64,000 nt of DNA from an uncultured Bacillaceae bacterium (GTDB lineage: Bacteria > Bacillota > Bacilli > Bacillales > Caldibacillaceae), in the NCBI GenBank assembly GCA_937951955.1, contig CALGAD010000067.1:44304-108303 (forward strand), written 5' to 3'. Shown piece by piece: positions 45,207-55,524 of this stretch. Under the pieces are notes generated by a model, which ran no database searches, had not been told where the DNA came from, and saw nothing but the letters and a program-made list of their open reading frames with translations. A program made the translations under genes and the position numbers. Within the stretch, counting starts at the first letter, position 1, and the number at the start of each line of letters is the position of its first letter.

Positions 45207-46559
45207 CTATTTTAATCTATGCACAGCCTCGATAAAAATGTCTCCCCGTACTTCAAAACTTTTATACTGGTCCCAGCTTGCACATGCAGGGGAAAGCAAA
45301 ATCGTATCTCCAGGTGTAGATAAAGAATAGCTTAACGGAACAGCTTCTTCTACATTATCGACGAGATGAATCGATTTAATTCCTGCTCGATTCCCAATTT
45401 CCGCAATTTTCTCCTTTGTCTCACCAAAACAAATTAATGCTTTTACATGTTTCATATCGGGGATTAATGGTTCCAAATCTTCGCCCCGGTCCAGGCCGCC
45501 GGCAAGAAGAATCACCGGACTGGAAAAACTCTTTAATGCCATCTGTGTCGCCAGTACATTGGTGGATTTCGAATCATTATAAAATTTCCGACCGGCAATT
45601 TCCCCAATGTACTGGAGACGGTGTTTCACCCCGCGAAATCGGGTTAGAACGGTGCGGATAACTTCATTGGAAACACCGACGATTTTCGCCACACTGATTG
45701 CCGCTAAAATATTTTCTAAATTATGTTTGCCGGGAAGGACGATATCGTTGACTTCGATAACCTTTTCTCCTTTAAAATACAACGCATCTTCTTTGATCGA
45801 GGCACCTTCGGGTAAGTACTCATTCGTAGAAAAACCGATCACCTGAGCCCTGGCATTTGCCGCGATGTCCCGGCATTCCTCTTGATCAAAGTTGATAATT
45901 AAATAGTCATCAGGACGTTGATTGATAACAATATTTTTTTTAGCCTGGATATAATGATCCCGGGTTCTGTGATAATCGAGATGGGCGGAATAGAGATTGG
46001 TTATCACAGCGATTTTCGGACGGAAGGAGGCTATACCTAATAACTGGAAGGAGGATAATTCTGTAACGATATAATCCTCAGCTGTAGCTTCCTGAGCAAC
46101 TTCGCACGCAACGACACCGATATTTCCCGCGATGAGGGGGGATTTTTCTCCTGTTTTGAGGAGTTCATAAATTAACGTTGTCGTCGTTGTTTTCCCGTTC
46201 GTTCCGGTTATCCCGATAAACTCCGCACGGGAAATGCGATAGGCTAACTCAACTTCCGTGATGATCGGAATGTCCCTGTTCTCTGCATCCTGAATGACTG
46301 GATTTTGATAGGGGATCCCCGGATTTTTGACGATCAGTTCAAATCCTTCATCCAGTAAATCAGCAGGATGTTCCCCGCAAATCACTTCAATCCCCATTTG
46401 TAACAGTTCTTGCGCTTCCGGATTTTCCTCCAAAGGCTTAAGGTCATTAACTGTAACAAGTGCGCCTAGCTTATGCAAAAGTTTGGCTGCACTCGTTCCA
46501 CTTCTGGCGAGTCCGAGAACAAGCACCTTTTTATTTTTAAATTCCGTAACTTGCTTCAA
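45207..46559 (-). CDS. murD: UDP-N-acetylmuramoylalanine-D-glutamate ligase
   Basis: 450 aa. Mur ligase ATP site GITGTNGKTTTTTLI near 115, DYHRTRDHY near 203, and C-terminal GGLDRGEDLEPL. Adds D-Glu to UDP-MurNAc-Ala in the cytoplasm. Start TTG 46559, directly after the mraY stop, with GAGGTG nine bases upstream. Confidence 0.97.
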   Translation of the reverse strand: MKQVTEFKNKKVLVLGLARSGTSAAKLLHKLGALVTVNDLKPLEENPEAQELLQMGIEVICGEHPADLLDEGFELIVKNPGIPYQNPVIQDAENRDIPIITEVELAYRISRAEFIGITGTNGKTTTTTLIYELLKTGEKSPLIAGNIGVVACEVAQEATAEDYIVTELSSFQLLGIASFRPKIAVITNLYSAHLDYHRTRDHYIQAKKNIVINQRPDDYLIINFDQEECRDIAANARAQVIGFSTNEYLPEGASIKEDALYFKGEKVIEVNDIVLPGKHNLENILAAISVAKIVGVSNEVIRTVLTRFRGVKHRLQYIGEIAGRKFYNDSKSTNVLATQMALKSFSSPVILLAGGLDRGEDLEPLIPDMKHVKALICFGETKEKIAEIGNRAGIKSIHLVDNVEEAVPLSYSLSTPGDTILLSPACASWDQYKSFEVRGDIFIEAVHRLK

Positions 46560-47534
46560 TTATAACCACACCTCTATGTATATTCCTAAAACAGCCAATA
46601 ACAAAGCCGCCGTCCAGAAAGTAACGACGATTTTCCATTCACTCCAGCCGAGCATTTCATAATGGTGATGCAACGGACTCATCTTAAAAATCCGTTTCCC
46701 TGTTGTTTTGAAGGAAATTACCTGTAAAATCACGGACAGGGTCTCAATCACAAAAATACCCCCGATAAGAACGAGTAAAAGTTCCTGATGGGTTAAGATC
46801 GAGATGGCAGCAATCGCTCCCCCTAATGCCAGGGATCCTGTATCTCCCATGAAAACTTTGGCCGGATGGGCATTAAAAACGAGAAAACCGAGGACCGCTC
46901 CCACAACAGCCACCGCAAAAAAGGACACATCATGCTGTCCCTGACTCCAGGCGATAATCGCAAACGCGCCAAAACTAATGGCTGCTGTGCCGGAAAGCAA
47001 CCCGTCCAGACCATCGGTTAAATTTACGGCATTGGAAAAACCGACGAGCCAAAAAATAACAAAGAACAGATAAATCCAGCCGAGATCTAAACTAACATCG
47101 GTGAATGGTATGGTAATCGTTGTCGTAAGCCCGCTAACCCGGTAAATGCCATAAAAAATAACGGCAATCAAAATTTGACCGAGCATTTTCTGCCGGGACG
47201 TCAAGCCGAGATTTCGCTTTTTGACGATTTTGATAAAGTCATCTAAAAAACCGAGAAGACCGTAGGCGATTAACGTGAACAGTAATAAATAAATCTCCAC
47301 GGTTAAACGATCGTACCGATAAGCGATAAACAGGGTGGTAAGAATGATCGATGTTAAAAATACGAGTCCACCCATCGTCGGAGTTCCTGATTTTTTTTGG
47401 TGCCATTTCGGACCTTCTTCACGAATACTCTGTCCGAATTTTAATTTATGCAGCAATGGAATAAACACCGGAGAGAGGAGGACAGTAATTAAAAAAGAAA
47501 TGATAATAGTGTATAGAATTACTTGTTCTTGCAT
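46560..47534 (-). CDS. mraY: Phospho-N-acetylmuramoyl-pentapeptide transferase
   Basis: 324 aa integral membrane enzyme with about ten helices that makes lipid I. Catalytic aspartates: GFLDDFIKI near 101 (DD) and NLTDGLDGL near 160; histidine cluster MSPLHHHYEM near 290. ATG 47534 with GGAGGGAG upstream. Contiguous with murD. Confidence 0.98.
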   Translation of the reverse strand: MQEQVILYTIIISFLITVLLSPVFIPLLHKLKFGQSIREEGPKWHQKKSGTPTMGGLVFLTSIILTTLFIAYRYDRLTVEIYLLLFTLIAYGLLGFLDDFIKIVKKRNLGLTSRQKMLGQILIAVIFYGIYRVSGLTTTITIPFTDVSLDLGWIYLFFVIFWLVGFSNAVNLTDGLDGLLSGTAAISFGAFAIIAWSQGQHDVSFFAVAVVGAVLGFLVFNAHPAKVFMGDTGSLALGGAIAAISILTHQELLLVLIGGIFVIETLSVILQVISFKTTGKRIFKMSPLHHHYEMLGWSEWKIVVTFWTAALLLAVLGIYIEVWL

Positions 47535-47620
47535 GATTACTCCCTCCTTTTCCACACTCAAACATCAACTGTTGTACGACTATGTTTCTTTCACAAAAAT
47601 GAGTCAAACTTCTGTCCTTC

Positions 47621-49093
47621 TCAGGTGTTGTACCGCTTTTTGATTGCCTCTCTCGCAATCTCGCGATCATCAAAATCAAATACTTGATCGCCGATGATTT
47701 GATACGTTTCATGACCTTTTCCGGCGATTAAAATCATATCTCCTTCTCCAGCTTTTGAAACAGCATATTCAATCGCTTCTTTTCTATCGACGATAACTTT
47801 GTATTCGGCATTTTTTACTCCCGCTTCCATATCTTTAATAATGGCCCGGGGATCTTCACTGCGCGGGTTATCGGAAGTAAAAATCGGGTAATCCGCATAC
47901 TGGCAGGCAATTTGTGCCATTAAAGGTCGTTTCTTGCGATCCCGATCCCCGCCGCAGCCGACGATGGCAAAAATTTTGCCTTTCGAAAGTGACTGTGCGG
48001 TTTGCAAAACATTTTCCAGTCCGTCTGGTGTATGTGCATAGTCAACGATCACAGAAAACGGCTGCCCTTCATCGACCAATTCGAACCGTCCCGGCACGCC
48101 GGTAAATGATTCCAGACTGCTCACGATCTCATTCAGTTCAAGTCCATAAATGATGCCAACCGATACAGCGGCTAATAAATTGTAAACATTAAATAACCCG
48201 AGCAAGGGAGTGTGAACTTTCCGCTCGCCAGCGGGAGTGACAAGGTCAAAAGTCGTTCCTTTTCCGCCATATTCAATATTTTTCGCAACGACACTTGCGG
48301 ACGGATTCAGCCCGTATTCAATCACATGGGCGGAAGTCATTTTTTTGTAGTCTTCACTTGCCGGATCATCCCCGTTTAAAACAGCAAATTTCTGCCGTCC
48401 TGTGCCATATTGATTGCCTAACTGGGAAAATAGTAATCCTTTCACATGTTTATATTCATCCATCGTTCTATGGAAATCAAGATGATCTTGACTCAAATTC
48501 GTAAAGACCGCAATATCAAAGTTTGTCCCCCATACACGACCGGTTGCAAGGGCATGGGAGGAAACTTCCATGCTCAAAACTTCGACCGCTTCATCTTTCA
48601 TTTTCCGGTATGTTTTTTGTAAGGTTAAGCTATCGGGGGTCGTATTTTTCGTCTCAAACGTTTCATTTCCAATTTTCGTATACAAAGTACCGATCAAGCC
48701 GGTTTTTTTACCAGTATCTTTAAACAGATGGTCGATCATATGCGTGACAGATGTTTTACCGTTTGTTCCGGTTACCCCAATAACAAAGAGTTGTTCGGAA
48801 GGGTTCCCGTAAAAGTGACTGGAAATAATGGCCATAGCCCGTACCGTATCATGAACATAGATGGTTGGGACACTGACATCGATCGGTTTTTGAGCGACAA
48901 TCGCACTTGCCCCATTTTTCTCTGCATCTTTCGCAAAGGAATGTCCATCAAAGTTTTCGCCTTCGATACAAATAAATAAAGTTCCCGGGGTTACTTTGCG
49001 ACTATCTTGTTCAATGTTTAAAATATCTGGATTTTCCTTACCGCCTTCCATACGGGCAAAAGGTAAATATTGCAGCAATTCATGGAGTTTCAT
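47621..49093 (-). CDS. murE: UDP-N-acetylmuramyl-tripeptide synthetase (mDAP-adding)
   Basis: 490 aa. ATP site GVTGTNGKTSVTHMI near 110, and the specificity motif DNPR in FTSDNPRSEDPRAII near 407, which marks meso-diaminopimelate as substrate, as expected for Bacillus. ATG 49093 with AAGGAGATG; the open frame extends 12 codons more. The 49094-49462 leader contains several inverted repeats. Confidence 0.97.
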   Translation of the reverse strand: MKLHELLQYLPFARMEGGKENPDILNIEQDSRKVTPGTLFICIEGENFDGHSFAKDAEKNGASAIVAQKPIDVSVPTIYVHDTVRAMAIISSHFYGNPSEQLFVIGVTGTNGKTSVTHMIDHLFKDTGKKTGLIGTLYTKIGNETFETKNTTPDSLTLQKTYRKMKDEAVEVLSMEVSSHALATGRVWGTNFDIAVFTNLSQDHLDFHRTMDEYKHVKGLLFSQLGNQYGTGRQKFAVLNGDDPASEDYKKMTSAHVIEYGLNPSASVVAKNIEYGGKGTTFDLVTPAGERKVHTPLLGLFNVYNLLAAVSVGIIYGLELNEIVSSLESFTGVPGRFELVDEGQPFSVIVDYAHTPDGLENVLQTAQSLSKGKIFAIVGCGGDRDRKKRPLMAQIACQYADYPIFTSDNPRSEDPRAIIKDMEAGVKNAEYKVIVDRKEAIEYAVSKAGEGDMILIAGKGHETYQIIGDQVFDFDDREIAREAIKKRYNT

Positions 49094-49140
49094 TCCAACA
49101 TCTCCTTTAAAACGAGTCCTGACCATCACTATTTTACATG

Positions 49141-49277
49141 AAACGATATCGTTTGGCTATGGTGTTTTCTCGTTTTCATCAAAGAGGAACCAGGAAATAC
49201 CGCTCTGTCCCTTCTTTTACCATCTTAATCATTCGCTTCCTGATATATTCCAAATAGCATGATTGAAAACGAGAAAA
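49141..49277. repeat. Palindrome and 14-nt inverted repeat in the murE leader
   Basis: AAACGATATCGTTT (49141-49154) is a perfect palindrome. TTTTCTCGTTTTCA (49165-49178) and TGAAAACGAGAAAA (49264-49277) are perfect inverted repeats 85 nt apart. A weak TAGCCA-17-TAAAAT promoter may span the palindrome. Confidence 0.55.
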
Positions 49278-49462
49278 TTGGACGATTTCAGTATATGCGT
49301 ACCGATTTTTTAACCTAAGCGAGTAAACAAAAATGAACCACCGGAATTAAAAGATGGTGAGGGGGTGTGCGGGAATATTTTCGTAAGTAAGTTCCCGCAT
49401 ATTCATAGTCTTCCACCGCCCCTATTCCCTTGCCTTCGCGCCATCCCGTTGTAACAGTCCCG

Positions 49463-51376
49463 CTAATCGAGATAGAGGCGAATCGTTCCCCCCTCTTTTA
49501 TGCGTGCACCCGGCTCGGGTGCCTGACGGATAATCGTCTCCCCTTCCCCGTGCACTTCAATTTTGAAATGATACATTTGCTCGCGAAGTTTTCCTTTTTC
49601 CATCCCGACGAGGTTTGGAACTTCCACCAATGGTTCATCCAGCCAGGTTAATTCTTTTTCAATTTGTTCCTTGCGTGGCTCAACTTTCAACACTCGTAAG
49701 CTCTCCTCAATGATGTCACCAACAATAGGAGCAGCTACCTGGCCCCCAAATTGCACGACCCCTTTCGGATTGTCAACAGCCACATAAAGGACGATTTGCG
49801 GATCATCGCTCGGGGCGAAACCGATAAAGGAAACGATATGGTTGTTTTCTAAATAACGACCGTCCTTCGCCTTTTGCGCGGTACCGGTCTTTCCACCGAC
49901 CCGGTAGCCATCAACAAACGCATTTCTCCCGGTTCCCTTAGCTACAACACTTTCCAGGGCATAGCGCACCTGTTCCGACGTTTTTGCGGAAATGACCTGG
50001 CGTTTAGCAACGGGGTTTTTACGCATGACCACTTCTCCCGTTTCCGCATCAACAAGCTCCTTTGCGATATACGGCTGATAAAGTATACCGCCATTGATCG
50101 CAGCAGAAACGGCTGCCACTTGTTGGATGGGGGTTACAGATATTCCCTGTCCAAAGGACGTTGTGGCGAGTTCCACCGGACCCACTCGGTCTAAAGGAAA
50201 GAGGATGCCCGTCCCTTCACCTTCTAAATCAATACCGGTCTTCTCGCCAAAACCGAATGCATGAATATATTCAAATAGGTTATCCTTTCCTAACCGCTGC
50301 CCGAGTTCAACAAAACCGGGGTTGCAGGAGTTTTCCACAACTTCCAAAAATGTCTGGCTGCCATGCCCTCCCCGTTTCCAGCAGCGCAGACGGGCGCCTC
50401 CGACTTCCACATGGCCCCGGTCATAAAAGTGGTCGCTTTCCAGATTCACTTTTCCTTCCTCCAGGCTCGCTGCTAATGTAATGATTTTAAAAGTTGAACC
50501 CGGTTCGTACGTACTCCAGATTGGTAAATTCCGGTTGTAAATTTCCGGAGGTACATGTTGAAATTGACCGGGATTAAAATTCGGCCGGGAAGCCATTGCC
50601 AGAATCTCGCCGTTATTCGGGTCCATCGCGATGGCAATCATACCGTCAGGATTGAATTTTGCCTCTGCCTCATCCAGTTCCCGTTCCACAATCGATTGAA
50701 TTCGCGAATCAATCGTCAAGACAAGATCCATTCCATCAACCGGCGGTTTGAATTCATCGGCCATATCGTGCATGCGTTCACCCTTTGCCGTGGAATAAAA
50801 ATTTACCGAACCCTTCGTTCCCGCTAATTCTTTATCGTAGGAAAGTTCGAGTCCGGTCAATCCTTGATTGTCAATGCCGGTAAACCCGAGAACATGGGAT
50901 AAATAATTTCCAAACGGATAATGCCTTTTAAAATCTTCCGCTATATAAACGCCTTTCAAATTAAGAGCTTCCACTTCCTTTGCCTTTTCATTGGAAATTT
51001 TCCTTCCGGCTTTGAGTCTTTCCATACTCGTCTGTTTCGTAATCGCTTGATAGATTTCTTCTGCCGGTGCATCTAGCACACGGGCTAACTTCTCTGCCGT
51101 TTCTTGCGGATTTTCAATTTGCCGGGGAACAACATATACCGTCGGAGCGCTGACATTCGTTGCCAGCGGGATACGATTACGATCAAGGATTTCGCCCCGT
51201 TTCGGTTCAAAGGGGATTTCCCTGTTCCACGATTCCTTCGCCTTCTCGGTCAATTCATCCCCTAACATGATTTGCACGTAGCCGAGGCGAATATTCATGA
51301 TTAAAAAGATAACAAAACCAGCCAAAAGACCAAAAAGCAGCCGCTTGCGCACAGTCACTTGCGAAACTCGCCGCAT
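49463..51376 (-). CDS. spoVD: Sporulation-specific class B PBP SpoVD
   Basis: 637 aa transpeptidase for spore cortex. N-terminal helix (LLFGLLAGFVIFLIMNIRLGY), dimerisation domain from about 55, transpeptidase domain with catalytic STYEPGSTFKI (SxxK) near 290, SCN near 347, KTG in VGGKTGTAQKA near 493, and a C-terminal PASTA domain (EVPNLVGMEKGKLREQ). Single PASTA and dcw position separate it from PBP2B. ATG after GAGGAGG. Confidence 0.95.
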   Translation of the reverse strand: MRRVSQVTVRKRLLFGLLAGFVIFLIMNIRLGYVQIMLGDELTEKAKESWNREIPFEPKRGEILDRNRIPLATNVSAPTVYVVPRQIENPQETAEKLARVLDAPAEEIYQAITKQTSMERLKAGRKISNEKAKEVEALNLKGVYIAEDFKRHYPFGNYLSHVLGFTGIDNQGLTGLELSYDKELAGTKGSVNFYSTAKGERMHDMADEFKPPVDGMDLVLTIDSRIQSIVERELDEAEAKFNPDGMIAIAMDPNNGEILAMASRPNFNPGQFQHVPPEIYNRNLPIWSTYEPGSTFKIITLAASLEEGKVNLESDHFYDRGHVEVGGARLRCWKRGGHGSQTFLEVVENSCNPGFVELGQRLGKDNLFEYIHAFGFGEKTGIDLEGEGTGILFPLDRVGPVELATTSFGQGISVTPIQQVAAVSAAINGGILYQPYIAKELVDAETGEVVMRKNPVAKRQVISAKTSEQVRYALESVVAKGTGRNAFVDGYRVGGKTGTAQKAKDGRYLENNHIVSFIGFAPSDDPQIVLYVAVDNPKGVVQFGGQVAAPIVGDIIEESLRVLKVEPRKEQIEKELTWLDEPLVEVPNLVGMEKGKLREQMYHFKIEVHGEGETIIRQAPEPGARIKEGGTIRLYLD

Positions 51377-51470
51377 GTAGGTACCTCCTCGTTCACGTTT
51401 CGGGCTTGTACCATTATATGCGCGACGGTTGTTTTTAGAACGAATGTACTATCCTCCAAAAACAAAAAAA

Positions 51471-51492
51471 TACGCAGAATGAAATCTGCGTA
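51471..51492 (-). terminator. Terminator after pbpB
   Basis: TACGCAGA / TCTGCGTA stem followed by seven T and GTTTTT; spoVD must thus have its own promoter. A CATATAAT box at 51415-51422 is one candidate. Confidence 0.9.
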
Positions 51493-51501
51493 AGCAAACG
51501 T

Positions 51502-53718
51502 TTATTCCGTATGTTCTTCTCCGTTCTCCTCTTCTTCACTATCTGTTATTTCCTCGACGTAACTATCTAACGGAGGTTTCAATTCTACTTCTAACAAACT
51601 TTCTTCGGATAATACAGTACCCGGTTCGAGATTTTGCTCGTGTACAAAACCGGTTCCATGATAGGAAAACTGGATATTTGTTGCCGATACGAGTTTTAAA
51701 ACATCGCGTAAAGACCAGTCGGTAATATCAGGCATGGTCAATTCTTTATCCGTAACAAGGATAATTTTTTCACCTGGTATTAACTTTTCCCCTTTTTCCG
51801 GTACCGTTTTTTGAATCTTCGTCCCCTTGCCGACAATGACCGGGGTAAAGCCCATTTCCTTGAGCATCGTTTCCGCCTCACTGATGGATTTACCCGCTAA
51901 ATCAGGAAGGTTATGAATATCCACTGTACCGGCTCCATCGACGGGCTCGATGTTTAAATATTGTAAGCTATTTTTCATGACTGGATTAAATATTTTCGAT
52001 ACCGGTTCAGATCCGGCTTCATCCTCCGGCAGATCCGGCTGCTGCACCATGACGTACACGATGAGCTTCGGATCATCGTACGGTGCAAAGCCGAGGAAAG
52101 AGAAAATATAATTGTTCCGTCCGGACAGTTTTCCAACACCCGGCTCAAAAATTTCCGCAGTTCCGGTCTTCCCTGCTACTTCATAGCCTTCGATATTATA
52201 TTTTCTTCCCGTTCCGACATCGGAGGTGACAACCGTCCGCAATATTTCTCTTACCTCTTTCGCACTTTCTGCCGAAATCGGGTTACCGACTTCTTCATGT
52301 TCAACATCCTCGATGACCTTACCATTATCAGCGACAATTTTATCAATAATTTGCGGTCGCATCATTTTTCCGTCGTTCGTAATGGCGGTCATCGCTTGAA
52401 CGAGCTGCAGGGCGGTGGTTGATGTAGCCTGTCCGATGGCAGTGGAAACTTTATCCCGCGGATAATGGAAATGGATGATACCACTTGCTTCATTTTCCAG
52501 GCCGATACCTGTTGGCTGTCCGAATTTAAATTTATCTAGGTAGTTACGATAAGTTTCAGGTCCCATCCGTTCTAATAAATTGGCCATCGCCACGTTCGAG
52601 GAACGCTGAATGCCTTCTAAGAACGTAATGGGTCCCCAGCCGACATAGTTATGGTCACGGATTGTTCCCCCGCCATTCGGCACTTTATAGGTACCCGATT
52701 GATATGTATCGTGCAACCCAAAAGCCTTTTCTTCCACCGCCGCCGCCACAGTGAACACTTTCATTGTTGAGCCCGGTTCAAACGCTGTTTCCACGACAAT
52801 ATTTTGCCAGTTATCATCGATTCCTTCCCTATTATTCGGGTCGAAAGTCGGCCGCTGAGACATGGCTAAAATTTCTCCGGTTTTCGCATCCGCCACGACT
52901 CCCATCATCTTGCGTGGACTGTATTCCTCTTCCACTTTCGTCATGGCATCTTCCAGGAACGTTTGTATTTTCTTATCCAGAGTTAAATAGACGTCTGCTC
53001 CATCCTTCGGAGCCTTAACATTCGTTTCTTTATTCGGTAGAATGTAGCCCCAAAGGTCGCTTTGATACGTAATTTTCCCGTCTACTTCCCGCAAATAAGA
53101 ATCCAGAGCTTTCTCGAGGCCAAGTTCACCGACTAGTTCCGGTTCTTCTCCTTCTTCCCCATCCCGGTAGCGGGCATAACCGATCAGATGGGAGGCAAAA
53201 ACCCCGTTTGGATACGACCGTTTCGGCTCGCGGATAAATTGAATGCCCGGCAGCTGCAATTTCTCAATTTCCGTCTTCACTTCATACGTTAAATTCCTGC
53301 CAGCCTCACCAAATTCTACTTGCCACGGTCCTTCTCTTGTTAAGCGTTCATAAATATCCTTTTCATCCATAGAAATATAGTCTGCTAAAATGGAAGCTGT
53401 TTTTTCCGGATCCACCACGTGATACGGACGCGAAGAATTTTCGGGGGTCGCATCGGGACTGATGACCGCTACGAGTCTGTAGCTGACGGTGTTAAAAGCT
53501 AGCAATTCCCCGTTCCGGTCTAAAATCGACCCCCGGGAGGCTTCCAGCGTCCTCTCTTTGGAATATTTTGCATCCGCATAGCTAGCAAGAGCTTTCCCTG
53601 CTGCTTCCCCGGTAATCTGAATCGTGAGGAAACGGGAGGCTAAAGTAATAAAGAGCAGGGTAAATAGAACAAACAATACCGCTGCCCCTTTATTCATGTT
53701 CGGACGTTTCTTATTCAT
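51502..53718 (-). CDS. pbpB: Septal class B penicillin-binding protein 2B
   Basis: 738 aa. One transmembrane helix (AAVLFVLFTLLFITLASRFL), then the transpeptidase with EPGSTMKV near 310, SSNVA near 365, KTG in GKTGTAEI near 520, and two C-terminal PASTA domains. Essential divisome transpeptidase with FtsW. ATG 53718 overlaps the ftsL stop; only a weak AAAGG SD is present, so coupling is likely. Confidence 0.96.
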   Translation of the reverse strand: MNKKRPNMNKGAAVLFVLFTLLFITLASRFLTIQITGEAAGKALASYADAKYSKERTLEASRGSILDRNGELLAFNTVSYRLVAVISPDATPENSSRPYHVVDPEKTASILADYISMDEKDIYERLTREGPWQVEFGEAGRNLTYEVKTEIEKLQLPGIQFIREPKRSYPNGVFASHLIGYARYRDGEEGEEPELVGELGLEKALDSYLREVDGKITYQSDLWGYILPNKETNVKAPKDGADVYLTLDKKIQTFLEDAMTKVEEEYSPRKMMGVVADAKTGEILAMSQRPTFDPNNREGIDDNWQNIVVETAFEPGSTMKVFTVAAAVEEKAFGLHDTYQSGTYKVPNGGGTIRDHNYVGWGPITFLEGIQRSSNVAMANLLERMGPETYRNYLDKFKFGQPTGIGLENEASGIIHFHYPRDKVSTAIGQATSTTALQLVQAMTAITNDGKMMRPQIIDKIVADNGKVIEDVEHEEVGNPISAESAKEVREILRTVVTSDVGTGRKYNIEGYEVAGKTGTAEIFEPGVGKLSGRNNYIFSFLGFAPYDDPKLIVYVMVQQPDLPEDEAGSEPVSKIFNPVMKNSLQYLNIEPVDGAGTVDIHNLPDLAGKSISEAETMLKEMGFTPVIVGKGTKIQKTVPEKGEKLIPGEKIILVTDKELTMPDITDWSLRDVLKLVSATNIQFSYHGTGFVHEQNLEPGTVLSEESLLEVELKPPLDSYVEEITDSEEEENGEEHTE

Positions 53719-54073
53719 TTTTCTGAACAACCTTTACATTTTCTGGATCCATGGAAAGAGCCTGTTTTTCCGCTTCGCTCATTAACCGGTCATAACGGCT
53801 TAATTCATTCACTTGCGCCTGCAAATCTTCCATTAAGCGCTCCTGTTCGGCAAGTTCTTGTTCCATATTCTGGATACTGGCGTTCACTTCATAAATGGTG
53901 GACTGATTGCTGATTATTTTAATGGAGAAGAATACGATGGACAGGCAAAATAAGAGGACGAAAAATTTCTCCCCTTTCGTAATCGGTAAACCTCGTTTTC
54001 GAGTTTTACGCACCCTTTTTTGTACCGGTTTTGCATCGTATTGCTCAAGACTTTTCGCTAAGTTGCTATGCAC
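53711..54073 (-). CDS. ftsL: Cell division protein FtsL
   Basis: 120 aa. Basic cytosolic part (VQKRVRKTRKRGLP), one membrane helix (FFVLLFCLSIVFFSIKII) and a leucine-zipper-like coiled coil outside. Partner of DivIC and DivIB. Start GTG 54073 with GGGGGGAC. Overlaps rsmH by eight bases and pbpB by eight. Confidence 0.94.
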   Translation of the reverse strand: MHSNLAKSLEQYDAKPVQKRVRKTRKRGLPITKGEKFFVLLFCLSIVFFSIKIISNQSTIYEVNASIQNMEQELAEQERLMEDLQAQVNELSRYDRLMSEAEKQALSMDPENVKVVQKNE

Positions 54074-55028
54074 GATTGTCCCCCCTTTGCGTATCCTTTA
54101 CTTTTTCTGCAATGCGTAACTTGGCAGAACGAGCCCGGTGGTTTTGTTCGATTTCTTCATCCGTTGGCACGATCGGTTTTCGCGTAATCGTCTTCAATAC
54201 CGGTTCATATTCTTCCGGAATAACGGGTAACCCCGGCGGAAGTGGCGGCAATTCACTGTATTGTTTAAAAACCGTTTTCGTAATGCGGTCTTCCAGCGAG
54301 TGGAATGTGATCACGGCAATGCGTCCGCCAGCTTTTAGTAAATCAATGCTTTTTTCTAGCGAAATTTCTAAAGCATTTAATTCATCATTCACCGCGATAC
54401 GAATCGCCTGAAATATCCGTTTAGCTGGATGCCCACCCTTTCTCCGGGCTGCAGCCGGTATGGCATCTTTTATTAAATCCACTAGCTGTCCCGTCGTTTC
54501 AATCGTTTTCCTTTTTCGTTCCTCTTCAATGCGACGGGCGATTTGTTTTGAAAACTTCTCTTCTCCATAACGGAAAAAAATTTTTACCAATTTCTCATAA
54601 GGCCATTCGTTCACGATTGTTTTCGCTGTTAAAGGTGAATGTTGATTCATGCGCATATCTAAAGGCGCATCGTGATGATAACTAAACCCCCGCTCAGCTT
54701 CATCCAGCTGGGGGGAAGAAACACCGAGATCATACAAAATGCCGTCAACTTGAAAAACGCCACGTTTTTCAAGCTCTTCCTTTATGTAAACAAAATTGGA
54801 ATGGATGATTTCCAGTTGGTCTCCATATTCTGAAAAAACTTTTTTACCATGTTCAATCGCTACTAAATCCTGATCAAAGGCAAACAGTTTTCCTTTTTTC
54901 GACAAACGTTTTAAGATTTCCCTGCTGTGGCCCCCGCCGCCGAATGTACAGTCGACGTAAATCCCTTCTGGATTGATTTCAAGACCTTCTACCGCCTCAT
55001 TTAAGAGGACAGATTGATGCTTAAACAT
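54066..55028 (-). CDS. rsmH: 16S rRNA (cytosine-1402-N4)-methyltransferase
   Basis: 320 aa. Family start MFKHQSVLLNEAVEGL; SAM motif VDCTFGGGGHSREIL near 24, DQD near 52, DLGVSSPQLDEAERGFSY near 98, and FHSLEDRITK near 243. Methylates the decoding centre of 16S rRNA. ATG preceded by AGGAAGTTAAAAC. Between mraZ and ftsL as in most bacteria. Confidence 0.97.
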   Translation of the reverse strand: MFKHQSVLLNEAVEGLEINPEGIYVDCTFGGGGHSREILKRLSKKGKLFAFDQDLVAIEHGKKVFSEYGDQLEIIHSNFVYIKEELEKRGVFQVDGILYDLGVSSPQLDEAERGFSYHHDAPLDMRMNQHSPLTAKTIVNEWPYEKLVKIFFRYGEEKFSKQIARRIEEERKRKTIETTGQLVDLIKDAIPAAARRKGGHPAKRIFQAIRIAVNDELNALEISLEKSIDLLKAGGRIAVITFHSLEDRITKTVFKQYSELPPLPPGLPVIPEEYEPVLKTITRKPIVPTDEEIEQNHRARSAKLRIAEKVKDTQRGDNRA

Positions 55029-55082
55029 GTTTTAACTTCCTTTCCAATCCACAAATACATATGTTTTCTAGATAGTTTTTCC

Positions 55083-55514
55083 TTAAAAATCGAAGTCAAC
55101 CAAATTTTCCGCGATTTCGTTGAAAGATTCCTCCGATTGGGCAAAATATTCTTCCCAAATTGTCTTGCTCCAGATTTCAATTCGATTGGAAACACCGACG
55201 ATAACCGTTTCCTTTTCGATCTTGCTATATTGCAGAAGGGATTGCGGGATGTTGATACGGCCTTGTTTATCGATTTCACACTCCGTTGCACCGGAGAAAA
55301 AAAATCTTGCAAATGCACGAGCATCTTTTTTCGTTACCGGGAGAGATTTGATTTTTTCCTCAATCATTTTCCATTCGTCCATGGGATAACCGAACAAACA
55401 TTGATCGAGACCGCGGGTTAAGACAAACACTTCCCCTAAACCATCCCGGAATTTTGCCGGAATGATCAAGCGGCCTTTCGTATCCACATTATGCCGGTAC
55501 TCTCCCATGAACAT
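55083..55514 (-). CDS. mraZ: Transcriptional regulator MraZ
   Basis: 143 aa, two SpoVT/AbrB-like repeats each with the DTKGR/DKQGR signature (DTKGRLIIPAKFR near 11, DKQGRINIPQSL near 83). In several bacteria MraZ forms a ring and represses its own dcw operon at repeat sites. ATG 55514 (MFMGEYRHN) with GGAGGG upstream. Four GTGG repeats lie before the gene. Confidence 0.97.
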   Translation of the reverse strand: MFMGEYRHNVDTKGRLIIPAKFRDGLGEVFVLTRGLDQCLFGYPMDEWKMIEEKIKSLPVTKKDARAFARFFFSGATECEIDKQGRINIPQSLLQYSKIEKETVIVGVSNRIEIWSKTIWEEYFAQSEESFNEIAENLVDFDF

Positions 55515-55524
55515 CAAAATCCCT

